Source: Ruminococcus sp. UBA4240 (lineage in GTDB: Bacteria; Bacillota; Clostridia; Oscillospirales; Ruminococcaceae). Taken from it: DNA of 64,000 nt. This document shows positions 52,440 through 61,669 of the stretch, one piece after another. The number at the start of each line of letters is the position of its first letter. Position 1 is the stretch's first letter. The translations under genes and the position numbers were made by a program. The DNA lies in NCBI GenBank assembly GCA_002395525.1, contig DGXE01000030.1:21793-85792 (forward strand), in the 5' to 3' direction. The notes beneath the pieces were generated by a model, which saw only the letters and a program-made list of their open reading frames with translations, did not search any database and was not told the DNA's origin.

Positions 52440-54389
52440 TTGAAGAATATCTACGACCTTATACGGGAAGCGGATGAAAAATACTACTACGACGGTGACG
52501 ACTTAGGGGCTGTATACACCCCGGAAAAGACCACCTTCAAGGTGTGGTCGCCCTACGCTTCCAAAGCGGTGGTGCTGCTGTACAGAACCTGCCGTGACGA
52601 GAAGCCCTACCGCCGCCTGCCCATGGCAAAGAGCCGTGAGGGTGTGTGGCACAAGGTGGCATACGGGGATCTTGAAGGGGTCTACTACACCTACGAGATG
52701 ACCCACGATGACATCACAGAGGAGACCATAGACATATACGCCCGCTCCGCCGGGGCAAACGGCATCATGGGCATGGTGACGGATACCGCAAGGCTCTCCC
52801 CTCCCGGGTGGGACAGATACGGCTACGTCCCCCTGAAAAACTACACCGATGCCATGATATACGAGCTCCACATAAGGGATTTCTCCATAGACAAGTCGGG
52901 GAACTTCTGCTACAAGGGGCGCTTCCTGGCATTTGTGGAAAAGGGGCTCATCAATGCCGCCGGCGACAGCATCGGCATAGATCATCTGAAAAAAATGGGC
53001 ATCACCCATGTGCAGATACAGCCCATGTTCGACTATCAGACCGTAGACGAGGCGGATGTACACCGCCCTCAGTTCAACTGGGGATACGACCCTCTGAATT
53101 TCAACGTCCCCGAGGGCTCCTATTCCACCAACCCCTTTGACGGACACACAAGGGTGGCAGAGCTCAAACGCATGGTGCAGGCTCTCCACAGGGAGGGCAT
53201 AGGTGTTATCATGGACGTGGTGTACAACCACACCTATGCAACGGCTGACTCCCCCTTCAACAAGACCTTCCCCAAGTACTACTACCGATTGTGCGGGGAA
53301 AACGGGGAGTGGTTCTCCAACGGCTCCGGCTGCGGCAACGAGGTCGCCACCGAGCGCAGGATGGTGCGAAAGTTCATAGTGGATTCCCTGTGCTACTGGG
53401 CGAGGGAATACAAGATAGACGGCTTCCGCTTTGACCTTATGGGACTTTACGACATAGAGACCCTGAACATCATAAGGGAAAAGCTCTACGAGATAAATCC
53501 CAACGTCATACTCTACGGCGAGGGCTGGACAGGGGGCGGCAGCGCCCTTGAGGACGGAAAGCGGGCAATGAAGCTCAATGCCCGCCACACCCCCTGCTAC
53601 GGCTTTTTCTCCGATGATTTCAGGGATACGGTCAAGGGCAACACCTTTGACAACCAGAACAGGGGCTATGCCAACGGCGCTGTGGGCAACGAGCCTTATG
53701 TAAAGGAGGTAATGTGCGGCAGGGTCACACATCCCCAGATACCAAATCTCGACAAGTATTCATGGGCGGTGTCACCGTGTCAGACCCTCAACTATGTGGA
53801 GGTACACGACAATCTCACCCTGTGGGACAAGCTATACTACACCAACGGCACGGAGCCTGTGTGGGAGCGCATTAAGATAGACAGGCTCGCCGCTGCCATG
53901 GTCATCCTCTCCCAGGGGATACCACTGATACAGGCGGGGCAGGAATTCCTGCGCTCCAAGCCTCTCCCCGGCGGTGCCTTTGACCACAACAGCTACAATT
54001 CCCCGGATATAATCAACAGCATCAAGTGGGACAGGCTGTCTGAGTACCGTGACACAGCAGAGTATTACAGGGGGCTCATAGCCTTCAGGCGGGCACATAG
54101 AGCACTCAGATATGCTACCACCGAGGATGTGGGGAAGAACATGGTCTTCTTCGACAAGCTCCCTCCCCGCATAGTGGGCTTCGGGCTGTACGGCGACAAC
54201 AGGCTCGATGAGATTATCGTATTCCTGAACCCCACCACCAACAGCGTGCGCCTGCACGCCTTCGGGGAATACAACGTATACATAGACGGGGAGCACGCAG
54301 GCACCACATCCCTGTACACCGTGGAGAACGACTATGAGATAGCCCCCCGCTCCTGTATGGTCATGGGCAAGCCGAAAACCATAGTTTAA
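52440..54389 (+). CDS. pulA: Type I pullulanase (GH13 debranching enzyme)
   Basis: The 649-residue protein has an N-terminal CBM48-like domain ([18 protein letters not shown]), the type I pullulanase marker YNWGYDP-like [18 protein letters not shown], and the GH13 motifs [16 protein letters not shown] (nucleophile Asp), LYGEGWTGG (acid Glu) and [12 protein letters not shown] (third acid). No signal peptide is seen, so it likely debranches glycogen or imported alpha-glucans in the cytoplasm. A TTG start at 52440, nine bases after AAAGGAG, fits better than the ATG at 52350, which overlaps the promoter. Confidence 0.9.
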   Translation: MKNIYDLIREADEKYYYDGDDLGAVYTPEKTTFKVWSPYASKAVVLLYRTCRDEKPYRRLPMAKSREGVWHKVAYGDLEGVYYTYEMTHDDITEETIDIYARSAGANGIMGMVTDTARLSPPGWDRYGYVPLKNYTDAMIYELHIRDFSIDKSGNFCYKGRFLAFVEKGLINAAGDSIGIDHLKKMGITHVQIQPMFDYQTVDEADVHRPQFNWGYDPLNFNVPEGSYSTNPFDGHTRVAELKRMVQALHREGIGVIMDVVYNHTYATADSPFNKTFPKYYYRLCGENGEWFSNGSGCGNEVATERRMVRKFIVDSLCYWAREYKIDGFRFDLMGLYDIETLNIIREKLYEINPNVILYGEGWTGGGSALEDGKRAMKLNARHTPCYGFFSDDFRDTVKGNTFDNQNRGYANGAVGNEPYVKEVMCGRVTHPQIPNLDKYSWAVSPCQTLNYVEVHDNLTLWDKLYYTNGTEPVWERIKIDRLAAAMVILSQGIPLIQAGQEFLRSKPLPGGAFDHNSYNSPDIINSIKWDRLSEYRDTAEYYRGLIAFRRAHRALRYATTEDVGKNMVFFDKLPPRIVGFGLYGDNRLDEIIVFLNPTTNSVRLHAFGEYNVYIDGEHAGTTSLYTVENDYEIAPRSCMVMGKPKTIV

Positions 54390-54421
54390 CGGCTATCCAT
54401 CAATATAATGAGGTGAATAAA

Positions 54422-55603
54422 ATGGCAAAATATCTTTTTACATCAGAATCGGTTACAGAAGGGCATCCCGACAAGATCTGCGACCAGATATCCGACGCAG
54501 TCCTTGATGAGATACTGAAAAACGATCCCAACGGCCGTGTGGCGTGTGAGACCACTGCCACCACAGGCATCATCACCTGCATGGGTGAGATATCCACCGA
54601 CTGCTATGTGGACATACCCAAGATAGCCCGTCAGGTGGTCATCGACATAGGCTATGACCGTGCAAAGTACGGCTTTGACGGCAATACCTGCGCCGTGGTC
54701 ACTGCCATAGACGAGCAGTCCCCCGACATAGCACAGGGCGTTGACGAGGCTCTTGAATACCGTGACGGCGTTGCCGAAGGCGACTACGAAACAGGTGCCG
54801 GGGATCAGGGAATGATGTTCGGCTTTGCCTGCGATGAGACTCCCGAGCTCATGCCCATGCCCATCTCCCTTGCCCACAAGCTGGCAAAGCGCCTTGCCGA
54901 GGTGCGCAAGGACGGCACCCTTGACTATCTCCGCCCCGACGGAAAGACACAGGTGACCATAGAATACGAGGACGGTGTGCCTGTCCGTGTAGATACAGTG
55001 GTTGTATCCACCCAGCACGCCCCTGAGGTAAGCCTTGAAAAGATACGTGAGGACATCATCAATAACGTCATAATCCCTGTTATCCCCGCAAAGCTGTACA
55101 AGGACACAAGGATATTCGTAAATCCCACAGGGCGCTTTGTAGTGGGCGGGCCTCAGGGGGACAGCGGCCTTACGGGGCGCAAGATAATCGTTGACACCTA
55201 CGGCGGATATTCCCGCCACGGCGGCGGCGCATTCTCCGGCAAGGATCCCACGAAGGTGGACAGATCCGCTGCCTATGCCGCCCGCTATGTGGCAAAGAAC
55301 ATAGTTGCCGCAGGCCTTGCGAAAAAGTGCGAGATACAGCTTGCCTATGCCATCGGCGTGGCAGAGCCTGTTTCCATCATGTGCGATACCTTCGGCACAG
55401 GCATAGTTTCGGATGAGGTGCTGGCAAAGGCGGTCAAGGAGGTATTTGACCTGCGCCCCGGCATCATCATCAGGGATCTGGAGCTTAGAAAGCCCCAGTA
55501 CAGAGCCCTTGCCGCCTACGGCCACATGGGGCGTGAGGATCTGGGTGTAGCATGGGAAAGGACTGACAGGACCGAGGCTCTCCGAAAGGCTGCCGGCGTA
55601 TGA
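54422..55603 (+). CDS. metK: S-adenosylmethionine synthetase
   Basis: The 393-residue enzyme makes SAM from Met and ATP. The start [18 protein letters not shown] and the motifs [10 protein letters not shown] and [18 protein letters not shown] are complete. AGGTG lies six bases before the ATG at 54422, preferred over one three codons earlier. No SAM riboswitch is visible in the short 32-base gap after the pullulanase gene. AhcY at 60.4 kb handles the by-product of SAM-dependent methylation. Confidence 0.97.
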   Translation: MAKYLFTSESVTEGHPDKICDQISDAVLDEILKNDPNGRVACETTATTGIITCMGEISTDCYVDIPKIARQVVIDIGYDRAKYGFDGNTCAVVTAIDEQSPDIAQGVDEALEYRDGVAEGDYETGAGDQGMMFGFACDETPELMPMPISLAHKLAKRLAEVRKDGTLDYLRPDGKTQVTIEYEDGVPVRVDTVVVSTQHAPEVSLEKIREDIINNVIIPVIPAKLYKDTRIFVNPTGRFVVGGPQGDSGLTGRKIIVDTYGGYSRHGGGAFSGKDPTKVDRSAAYAARYVAKNIVAAGLAKKCEIQLAYAIGVAEPVSIMCDTFGTGIVSDEVLAKAVKEVFDLRPGIIIRDLELRKPQYRALAAYGHMGREDLGVAWERTDRTEALRKAAGV

Positions 55604-56346
55604 GCCGCCACCTGGCGGAGCAGACCGCCCTTGAGAGCAGATATGAAAAAAACCACGCTGTCATGACAAAAGCCGAGGACAGGCTGAAGAAATTCCGCAT
55701 CATACTGATATACGGGAATATCGTCCTTTCGCTGTTCAGCTTTTTCTACACATATGTATGGCTGTCCCAGAAGAAATATGCCTGGCTCTACTACAACGGC
55801 AGTGCCCTGGCGGAGCTGAATACGGAAAAGCCGGTCATATTCTTCCCCATATTCTGTGTGACTGTGATAATAGGTCCTGTGTTTGTGGTGCTTAGCTTCC
55901 TTGCGGACGGCTTCAAAAAGGGGAAATTCCTCAATGCCCTGGGGATAATAGCCTTTGTGCTGTGTGGCCTGACGGTCATAAACGGAGTATTCGGCTTTGA
56001 GCCCGTAAAGCCCGTCAACACTGTTGCTTTTTCGGTGGTCATGGCACTGGAGGTGCTGTTCTCCTTCCGCTATGTCGCCGCTTTTTCCACCATCGAATCC
56101 CTGAAGGACGAACCGGGCTTTCCCTACTTCAATTTCAGCATCACAGGCCTTGAGACCGCAGAGCAGAAGAAGTACACCGAATACTACGACCGCCTCCTGG
56201 CAGAGGCTGACAAGGCAAGCGCCGAGGGGACACCTGCCCCGGCTGTGATGGAGGAAGCCGTGCCCGGGGTAATGCCCGAATCGGATCTCACCCTACCGGA
56301 TGAGGACTACGAAATGGAGGACATCCGCAAAAAGCCCCTGTTTTAG
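55600..56346 (+). CDS. Membrane protein of unknown function
   Basis: The 248-residue protein has a charged N-terminus (about 30 residues), four hydrophobic segments between about 32 and 165, and an acidic soluble tail. I recognise no family. Its ATG overlaps the metK stop (ATGA), so it is cotranslated with MetK, but nothing in its sequence suggests a role in SAM metabolism. No terminator is evident after it; the 194 bases to the next gene hold the operator-like motif and promoter described below. Confidence 0.75.
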   Translation: MSRHLAEQTALESRYEKNHAVMTKAEDRLKKFRIILIYGNIVLSLFSFFYTYVWLSQKKYAWLYYNGSALAELNTEKPVIFFPIFCVTVIIGPVFVVLSFLADGFKKGKFLNALGIIAFVLCGLTVINGVFGFEPVKPVNTVAFSVVMALEVLFSFRYVAAFSTIESLKDEPGFPYFNFSITGLETAEQKKYTEYYDRLLAEADKASAEGTPAPAVMEEAVPGVMPESDLTLPDEDYEMEDIRKKPLF

Positions 56347-56444
56347 CATCAGCAGGAAGCATTATACTTGTGATCAGCAGCATAGCAGCCTTTTCGGAGG
56401 ATGTTATGTTGCTTTGTCATTATGCGGTGTATCCACCATAAATC

Positions 56445-56463
56445 TTTGTGCAAGTCTACAAAT
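56445..56463 (+). promoter_or_regulatory. Putative operator upstream of the gpx promoter
   Basis: TTTGTGCAANNCTACAAAT ends 13 bases before the -35 box, matching the motif and spacing upstream of scfA (17 of 19 bases identical). Confidence 0.5.
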
Positions 56464-56476
56464 TTTAATTTGGGGC

Positions 56477-56505
56477 TTGACAAAACGGATTTAATTGTGT
56501 AAAAT
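56477..56505 (+). promoter_or_regulatory. Promoter of the glutathione peroxidase gene
   Basis: TTGACA (56477-56482), 17 bases, TAAAAT (56500-56505). Confidence 0.8.
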
Positions 56506-56540
56506 TAAATCACAACAAATCAATTAAGGAGGGCTGCGTT

Positions 56541-57083
56541 ATGAGCATATATGATTATACCGTCCCCGCAAGGGAGGGAGATGTTTCCCTTTCACAGTAC
56601 AGGGGCAAGGTAATGCTTATCGTCAACACCGCCACGGGCTGCGGCTTTACTCCCCAGTACAAGGAGCTTGAAGAGATGTACGAGGCATTCCACGACAAGG
56701 GGCTTGAAATAATCGACATCCCCTGCAACCAGTTCGCAGGGCAGACACCCGGCACAGACGATGAGATACACGAGTTCTGCACACTCAGATACAAGACCCG
56801 GTTCCCCCAGATGAAGAAATCCGATGTCAACGGTGAGAATGAGCTCCCCCTGTTTACCTACCTCAAATCACAGAAAGGTTTTGCGGGCTTCGGCAAGGGC
56901 TTAAAGGCAGGTGCGATGACCGCCATGATGAAGACCATCGACAAGGACTTTGAACACAATCCCTCCATCAAGTGGAATTTCACCAAGTTCTTAGTTGACA
57001 GGGACGGCAACGTGACCGCACGCTTTGAGCCCACTGAGGACATGAAGAACGTCAGGGCAGCCGTCGAAAAGGCAATTGGCTGA
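56541..57083 (+). CDS. Glutathione peroxidase family protein (thiol peroxidase)
   Basis: The 180-residue protein has the family motifs VNTATGCGFTPQY (peroxidatic Cys34), IPCNQFAGQTPG (resolving-type Cys) and WNFTKFLVDRDG. In bacteria lacking glutathione such enzymes use thioredoxin to reduce peroxides. A Cys replaces selenocysteine. AGGAGG precedes the ATG. It is a single-gene transcript with its own promoter and a likely hairpin terminator at 57215. Confidence 0.94.
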   Translation: MSIYDYTVPAREGDVSLSQYRGKVMLIVNTATGCGFTPQYKELEEMYEAFHDKGLEIIDIPCNQFAGQTPGTDDEIHEFCTLRYKTRFPQMKKSDVNGENELPLFTYLKSQKGFAGFGKGLKAGAMTAMMKTIDKDFEHNPSIKWNFTKFLVDRDGNVTARFEPTEDMKNVRAAVEKAIG

Positions 57084-57214
57084 GCCCCTTCCTCTGCTGC
57101 TCCCTTACTTACCAATTCTCCCATTTATGCTTGTAAACGCAAGCCGCTCCCCCTTTCCGCCTGCCCGGACAAGCAATTGATGAACCCCGCAAGGTCTAAA
57201 TATAGAAGTTTTAA

Positions 57215-57253
57215 GCCATGGTATTTCTGATGCAAAGTCAGAAGTACTATGGC
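57215..57253 (+). terminator. Hairpin downstream of the peroxidase gene
   Basis: Two 16-base arms (57215-57230 and 57238-57253) match at 14 positions, followed by GTTTCTATT. It lies just before the next promoter. Confidence 0.6.
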
Positions 57254-57260
57254 GTTTCTA

Positions 57261-57289
57261 TTGACAGTGCATAGATGATGTACTATAAT
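57261..57289 (+). promoter_or_regulatory. Perfect consensus promoter of the GNAT gene
   Basis: TTGACA (57261-57266), 17 bases, TATAAT (57284-57289). Confidence 0.85.
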
Positions 57290-57329
57290 GGTAACTAACA
57301 TAAATCGGATTTACGGAGGTTATTGGAAG

Positions 57330-57830
57330 ATGTATTTAAGAGCATACAAAAAAGAAGATTCTGCGATCATATGTAAATGGTTAAGAACTGCCGAGGAGCT
57401 ATATAAATGGTCTGCTGACAGATACAATAAGTTTCCTCTTTCAGAAAATGATATTGATGATAATTATGTACCGCAAATCAAAACAGGAAGATTTATTCCT
57501 CTCACAGCAGTAGATGAAAATAGTAATGTTGTAGGTCACTTTATAATTAGATATCCATTTGAGGATAATGACTCTACTGTTCGATTTGGTTTTGTAATAA
57601 TTGATCCAACCATGAGAGGAAAAGGCTACGGAAAAGAAATGCTGCTTCTTGGCATCAGATATGTTAAGGAAAACTTGACCGCAAAGAGAATAGATCTTGG
57701 TGTATTCTTAAACAATGAGAGTGCAATGAATTGTTACCAAACAGTCGGATTTAAAGAGTATAACAGTAGAAAATTTGAAATGCCCATAGGTATATGGGAC
57801 TGTGTTGATATGGAATTATTCATCGAATAA
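57330..57830 (+). CDS. GNAT acetyltransferase on an AT-rich insert
   Basis: The 166-residue protein shows the GNAT fold: MYLRAYKKEDSAIICKWL at the N-terminus, the acetyl-CoA loop DPTMRGKGYGKEML and NNESAMNCYQTVGFKEY. The ATG at 57330 follows GGAGG; an ATG 42 bases upstream overlaps the promoter. Codon use is much more AT-rich than in neighbouring genes, and the gene has its own promoter and hairpin, which suggests recent acquisition. The substrate is unknown. Confidence 0.87.
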   Translation: MYLRAYKKEDSAIICKWLRTAEELYKWSADRYNKFPLSENDIDDNYVPQIKTGRFIPLTAVDENSNVVGHFIIRYPFEDNDSTVRFGFVIIDPTMRGKGYGKEMLLLGIRYVKENLTAKRIDLGVFLNNESAMNCYQTVGFKEYNSRKFEMPIGIWDCVDMELFIE

Positions 57831-57882
57831 AGAGTATAGCTAATCTATATCTATGATTTGTCTTAGCAGTTTTATAATACAA

Positions 57883-57914
57883 TGCCCCGAAGCACTTTGA
57901 AGTGCTTCGGGGCA
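57883..57914 (+). terminator. Perfect hairpin after the GNAT gene
   Basis: A 15-bp perfect stem (TGCCCCGAAGCACTT with its complement) has a two-base loop. There is no strong T run, so it may act as a bidirectional or weak terminator. Confidence 0.7.
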
Positions 57915-57985
57915 AATTCTATATGGGTACCTGTCTTATGTTTTGCGGGGTTTATTATCAGTATCACAGGTGAATGTTGCAGACC

Positions 57986-58016
57986 GGAAAAGAGGAGCGG
58001 TTTTGCCGCTCCTCTT
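57986..58016 (-). terminator. Intrinsic terminator of the ior operon
   Basis: On the minus strand AAGAGGAGCGG/CCGCTCCTCTT with a five-base loop is followed by TTTCC. Confidence 0.8.
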
Positions 58017-58028
58017 CTGTTATGCTTC

Positions 58029-58601
58029 TTATTCTATACTTCTGCCAAGTGCGAATGCCTTTTTGTTCACGTCTATCACCTTGGGGGGAACACATTCCTC
58101 CAGAGCCTTTATCCATACGTCCTCGCCAAAGTCTGTGGACTTGGAGACCACGCCCATGAGGACAACGTTCACAGCCCTTGCGGTGCCTGCCTCCTTTGCA
58201 AGGGACAGGGCATCTATGGCGACCACATCACAACCGCAGGCTCGTATGTTCTCCACGATGTTTGCGGGGTACTCCGCCGCACCTGTTATGACAGGCATAG
58301 GCTCTATCTCCTGGGTGTTCATGACGATCCTGCCGCCCTTTTTCAGGTACTCCACATAGCGGGCAGCCTCCAGCGCCTCAAAGGCGATGATAAGGTCGGC
58401 CTGACCCTTTTCGATGACGGGGGAGAACACCTCATCCCCGTACTTTACATATGTTACCACGGAGCCGCCTCTCTGGCTCATCCCGTGAACCTCGCTCATC
58501 TTGACGTCATAGCCCTGTGACAAAAGCACATTGCCGATTATGCGGCTTGCAAGGAGGGTTCCCTGACCGCCCACGCCTACTATCATAATAGATCTGGTCA
58601 T
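58029..58601 (-). CDS. iorB: Indolepyruvate:ferredoxin oxidoreductase, beta subunit
   Basis: The 190-residue protein starts SIMIVGVGGQGTLLASRIIG, the gamma-type domain of 2-oxoacid:ferredoxin oxidoreductases, and contains SEVHGMSQRGGSVVTYVKYG. With IorA it oxidatively decarboxylates aryl pyruvates from aromatic amino acid breakdown, reducing ferredoxin and forming aryl-acetyl-CoA. It starts 11 bases after iorA. The aryl-CoA ligase often linked to iorAB is not in this window. Confidence 0.93.
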   Translation of the reverse strand: MTRSIMIVGVGGQGTLLASRIIGNVLLSQGYDVKMSEVHGMSQRGGSVVTYVKYGDEVFSPVIEKGQADLIIAFEALEAARYVEYLKKGGRIVMNTQEIEPMPVITGAAEYPANIVENIRACGCDVVAIDALSLAKEAGTARAVNVVLMGVVSKSTDFGEDVWIKALEECVPPKVIDVNKKAFALGRSIE

Positions 58602-58612
58602 AGCTACCTCCC

Positions 58613-60337
58613 TTAGTGTATGGCGTCAAAGCGGCACATCTGTTCGCACAGTCCGCAGCCTACGCACAGTGTATCGTCGATCTTTGCCTTCTTGGTGGAC
58701 ATGGAAATGGCGGGACAGCCTATCTTCATGCACGCCTTGCAGGAGCGGCACTTGTCTGCATCCACCTTTACAGGCGGGTTGTGCTTCACGCTCTTGAGCA
58801 GAGCGCAGGGGCGCCTTGTGATGATAAGGGAGGGCGCCTTTGCTTCAAGCTCTTCCCTTATGACCTTTTCGGTCTCAGCAAGGTCGTTGGGGTCTACCAC
58901 ACGCACACGCTCAATGCCCACTGCATGGGCAAGAGCCTCCAGATCCACTGCTGTTGCAGGCTCTCCCTTGATGTTGAAGCCGTTTGCGGGGTTGTTCTGG
59001 TGGCCTGTCATGCCTGTGATGGAGTTATCCAGCACGATGACCGTGGAATTCGTGGCATTGTAGGCGATGTTTATAAGACCTGTTATGCCGGAATGGATAA
59101 AGGTGGAGTCACCTATGACAGCTACTGCCTTGCCCTCGTATTCGCCCTTTCTTGCCAGGTTGAAGCCGTGGAGCCCGCTCACCGATGCGCCCATGCACAC
59201 GGTGGTGTCAATGGCTGCAAGGGGGGCTACTGCCCCAAGAGTGTAGCAGCCGATGTCGCCGCTCACCATAACGCCCAGCTTTTTCAGCACATAGAACACG
59301 CCTCTGTGGGGGCAGCCTGCACACATAACAGGGGGGCGAACAGGCACATTTTCGGAGTAGCTCACGTATTCGTCCTTTTCGCCGAATATCTTTTCCCTGA
59401 TGTAGCTCTGGGAATACTCACCTATCCACTTGAAGAAGTCCTTCCCCACAGGGTCAAGGCCCAGCTTGCGGCAGTGAGTCTCTATAACGTCGTCAAGCTC
59501 CTCTATTACATAGAGCTTCTTCACCTTTGAGGCAAAGTCCTTTATGAGCTTTTCGGGCATGGGGTTTATAAGCCCCAGTTTCAGGTAGGATGCCCTGTCA
59601 CCAAGGGCTTCCCTTGCGTACTGATAGGATATGCCGGAGGTGATGACACCTATATCCGTGCTGCCCCACACTATCTTGTTGAAGGGACAGACCTCCGCAT
59701 ATTCACGCAGCTTCTGGGTGCGCTCCTCCACCATGATGTGCTTGGGCTTTGCATAGGCGGGCATCATTACATACTTCTGGGCATTCTTCTCGTATGTGCC
59801 GATGTCATGGGGGATGCGGTCACATTCCTCAACTATGCTCTGGCTGTGGGACACACGGGTGGAAAGGCGCAGTATCACAGGCGTATCGAACTTTTCCGAA
59901 AGATCGTATGCCATTTTGGTGAATTCCTTGCATTCCCCGGAGTCTGAGGGCTCCACCATTGCCACCTTTGAGGCTATGGCATAGTGGCGGCTGTCCTGCT
60001 CGTTCTGGGATGAATGCATCCCGGGGTCATCTGCAACGGCTATGACAAAGCCTCCGTTCACCCCTGTGTATGAGGCGGTGAACAGCGGGTCTGCGGCTAC
60101 GTTGAGACCGACGTGCTTCATGGCGCAGAAGGAGCGTGCCCCGCCTATGGATGCACCTATTGCCACCTCTGCTGCCACCTTTTCGTTGGGTGCCCACTCG
60201 GAGTGTATCTCGTCGTATTTCGATACCACTTCCGTTATTTCTGTACTCGGTGTGCCGGGGTATGAGGACACCACATCAACGCCCGCCTCATAAAGCCCCC
60301 TCGCTACTGCCTGATTGCCAAGCATAAGCTTTGACAT
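58613..60337 (-). CDS. iorA: Indolepyruvate:ferredoxin oxidoreductase, alpha subunit
   Basis: The 574-residue protein starts KLMLGNQAVARGLYEAGVDV and includes the TPP-binding region (GDIGCYTLG, AVIGDSTFIHSGITGLIN). The C-terminus carries two 4Fe-4S sites (CRSCKACMKIGCP and CVGCGLCEQMC). AAGGAGG precedes the ATG. It is fully colinear with known IorA, including the phosphate-loop segment VSSYPGTPSTEI. Confidence 0.95.
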   Translation of the reverse strand: MSKLMLGNQAVARGLYEAGVDVVSSYPGTPSTEITEVVSKYDEIHSEWAPNEKVAAEVAIGASIGGARSFCAMKHVGLNVAADPLFTASYTGVNGGFVIAVADDPGMHSSQNEQDSRHYAIASKVAMVEPSDSGECKEFTKMAYDLSEKFDTPVILRLSTRVSHSQSIVEECDRIPHDIGTYEKNAQKYVMMPAYAKPKHIMVEERTQKLREYAEVCPFNKIVWGSTDIGVITSGISYQYAREALGDRASYLKLGLINPMPEKLIKDFASKVKKLYVIEELDDVIETHCRKLGLDPVGKDFFKWIGEYSQSYIREKIFGEKDEYVSYSENVPVRPPVMCAGCPHRGVFYVLKKLGVMVSGDIGCYTLGAVAPLAAIDTTVCMGASVSGLHGFNLARKGEYEGKAVAVIGDSTFIHSGITGLINIAYNATNSTVIVLDNSITGMTGHQNNPANGFNIKGEPATAVDLEALAHAVGIERVRVVDPNDLAETEKVIREELEAKAPSLIITRRPCALLKSVKHNPPVKVDADKCRSCKACMKIGCPAISMSTKKAKIDDTLCVGCGLCEQMCRFDAIH

Positions 60338-60384
60338 TTCTATACCTCCTTGTCAGCCTGTACACTGTGCTGACCGTTGTTTGC

Positions 60385-61629
60385 TCACAGTCCCTTGCTA
60401 AGATATGCCTCCTGCTCGGGGGTCAGGGTGTCTATCTCTATGCCCCATGCCGCAAGCTTTCTCCCTGCGATCTCAAGGTCAACGCTGCGGGGCACGTCTA
60501 TGGTGCCGGGTGTGAGAGTCCCCCTGTTCTTTACAAGGTACAGGGCACTCATGGCCTGCACCGCAAAGGACATATCCATTATCTCTGCGGGGTGTCCGTC
60601 CCCGGCGGCAAGGTTCACAAGCCTGCCCTGGGCGATGACATTCACCACATTGCCGTTTGCAAGCTCATATGCCTTTATGTTGTGCCTTGCAGTCCAGGAG
60701 CGCACAGCATTCTTTTCGAGCCATGCCACATCCACCTCACAGTCAAAGTGGCCCGCATTACAGCAGATAGCACCGCTCTTCATCTTCATAAAGCTCTTTT
60801 CGGTGACGACCGCATCACAGCCTGTGACAGTGACGAATATATCTCCGTATTCGGCTGCCTTTTCCATGGGTGCTACCTTGAAGCCGTCCATAACAGCCTC
60901 CATTGCCTTTATGGGGTCAACCTCCGTTACGGTGACACACGCACCCATGCCCTTTGCACGCATGGCAACGCCCTTGCCGCACCAGCCGTAGCCTGCGACT
61001 ACCACATCCTTGCCTGCCACGATAAGGTTGGTGGTGCGGTTTATGCCGTCCCATACGGACTGGCCCGTGCCGTAGCGATTGTCGAAAAGGTGCTTGCAGT
61101 CCGCATTGTTCACCTTTACCATGGGGAATTTGAGCTCCCCTGCCCTCTCCATTGCCACAAGGCGGATAATGCCTGTGGTGGTCTCCTCGCAGCCGCCTAT
61201 GACATTGGGGATAAGCTCCCTGTACTCCGTGTGCATAAGGTGTACAAGATCTCCTCCGTCATCTATGATGATATTGGGGCCCACCTCCACAACACGGCTT
61301 ATATGGCGGTGGTACTCCTCCTCCGTGGCATCATACCAGGCAAAGACCTTCAGCCCGTCATGTACGAGGGCAGCAGCCACATCATCCTGTGTGGAAAGGG
61401 GATTTGACCCTGTGATGTACATATCCGCACCGCCTGCGGCAAGCACCTTGCACAGATAGGCAGTCTTTGCCTCAAGGTGCACGGAAAGGGCGACTTTCAG
61501 CCCTGCAAAGGGCTTTGTCGCTGCAAATTCCTCCTCCAGTCCACGGAGAAGGGGCATATTTGCCTTTACCCAGTTTATCTTGGTCTCACCTGACTCCCAG
61601 AGTTCAGGGTCTCTTATCTCGAAGTTCAT
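60385..61629 (-). CDS. ahcY: Adenosylhomocysteinase
   Basis: The 414-residue enzyme splits S-adenosylhomocysteine into adenosine and homocysteine. The NAD-binding motif GYGWCGKGVAMRAKGMG and the substrate motif SNPLSTQDDVAAAL are clear. The insertion found in many bacterial and eukaryotic forms is absent, as in the shorter archaeal/thermophile type. I chose the ATG at 61629, five bases after AAAGGA. It lies 47 bases upstream of iorA, whose own ribosome site is strong. Confidence 0.95.
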   Translation of the reverse strand: MNFEIRDPELWESGETKINWVKANMPLLRGLEEEFAATKPFAGLKVALSVHLEAKTAYLCKVLAAGGADMYITGSNPLSTQDDVAAALVHDGLKVFAWYDATEEEYHRHISRVVEVGPNIIIDDGGDLVHLMHTEYRELIPNVIGGCEETTTGIIRLVAMERAGELKFPMVKVNNADCKHLFDNRYGTGQSVWDGINRTTNLIVAGKDVVVAGYGWCGKGVAMRAKGMGACVTVTEVDPIKAMEAVMDGFKVAPMEKAAEYGDIFVTVTGCDAVVTEKSFMKMKSGAICCNAGHFDCEVDVAWLEKNAVRSWTARHNIKAYELANGNVVNVIAQGRLVNLAAGDGHPAEIMDMSFAVQAMSALYLVKNRGTLTPGTIDVPRSVDLEIAGRKLAAWGIEIDTLTPEQEAYLSKGL

Positions 61630-61669
61630 GTTGTTCCTTTCCATCCCCGTGCGTACCGGGTTCAGTCCG

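Noticed and set aside
52503..53732. A 409-codon open frame opposite the pullulanase gene
   Set aside because: It lies wholly antisense to a gene with complete GH13 motifs, has no domain I recognise and reflects GC-rich codon structure.
54390..54421. SAM riboswitch before metK
   Set aside because: Only 32 bases separate metK from the pullulanase gene, too few for the element, and no matching motifs are seen.
54443..55525. A 360-codon open frame opposite metK
   Set aside because: MetK motifs are complete on the plus strand; the antisense frame has no recognisable features.
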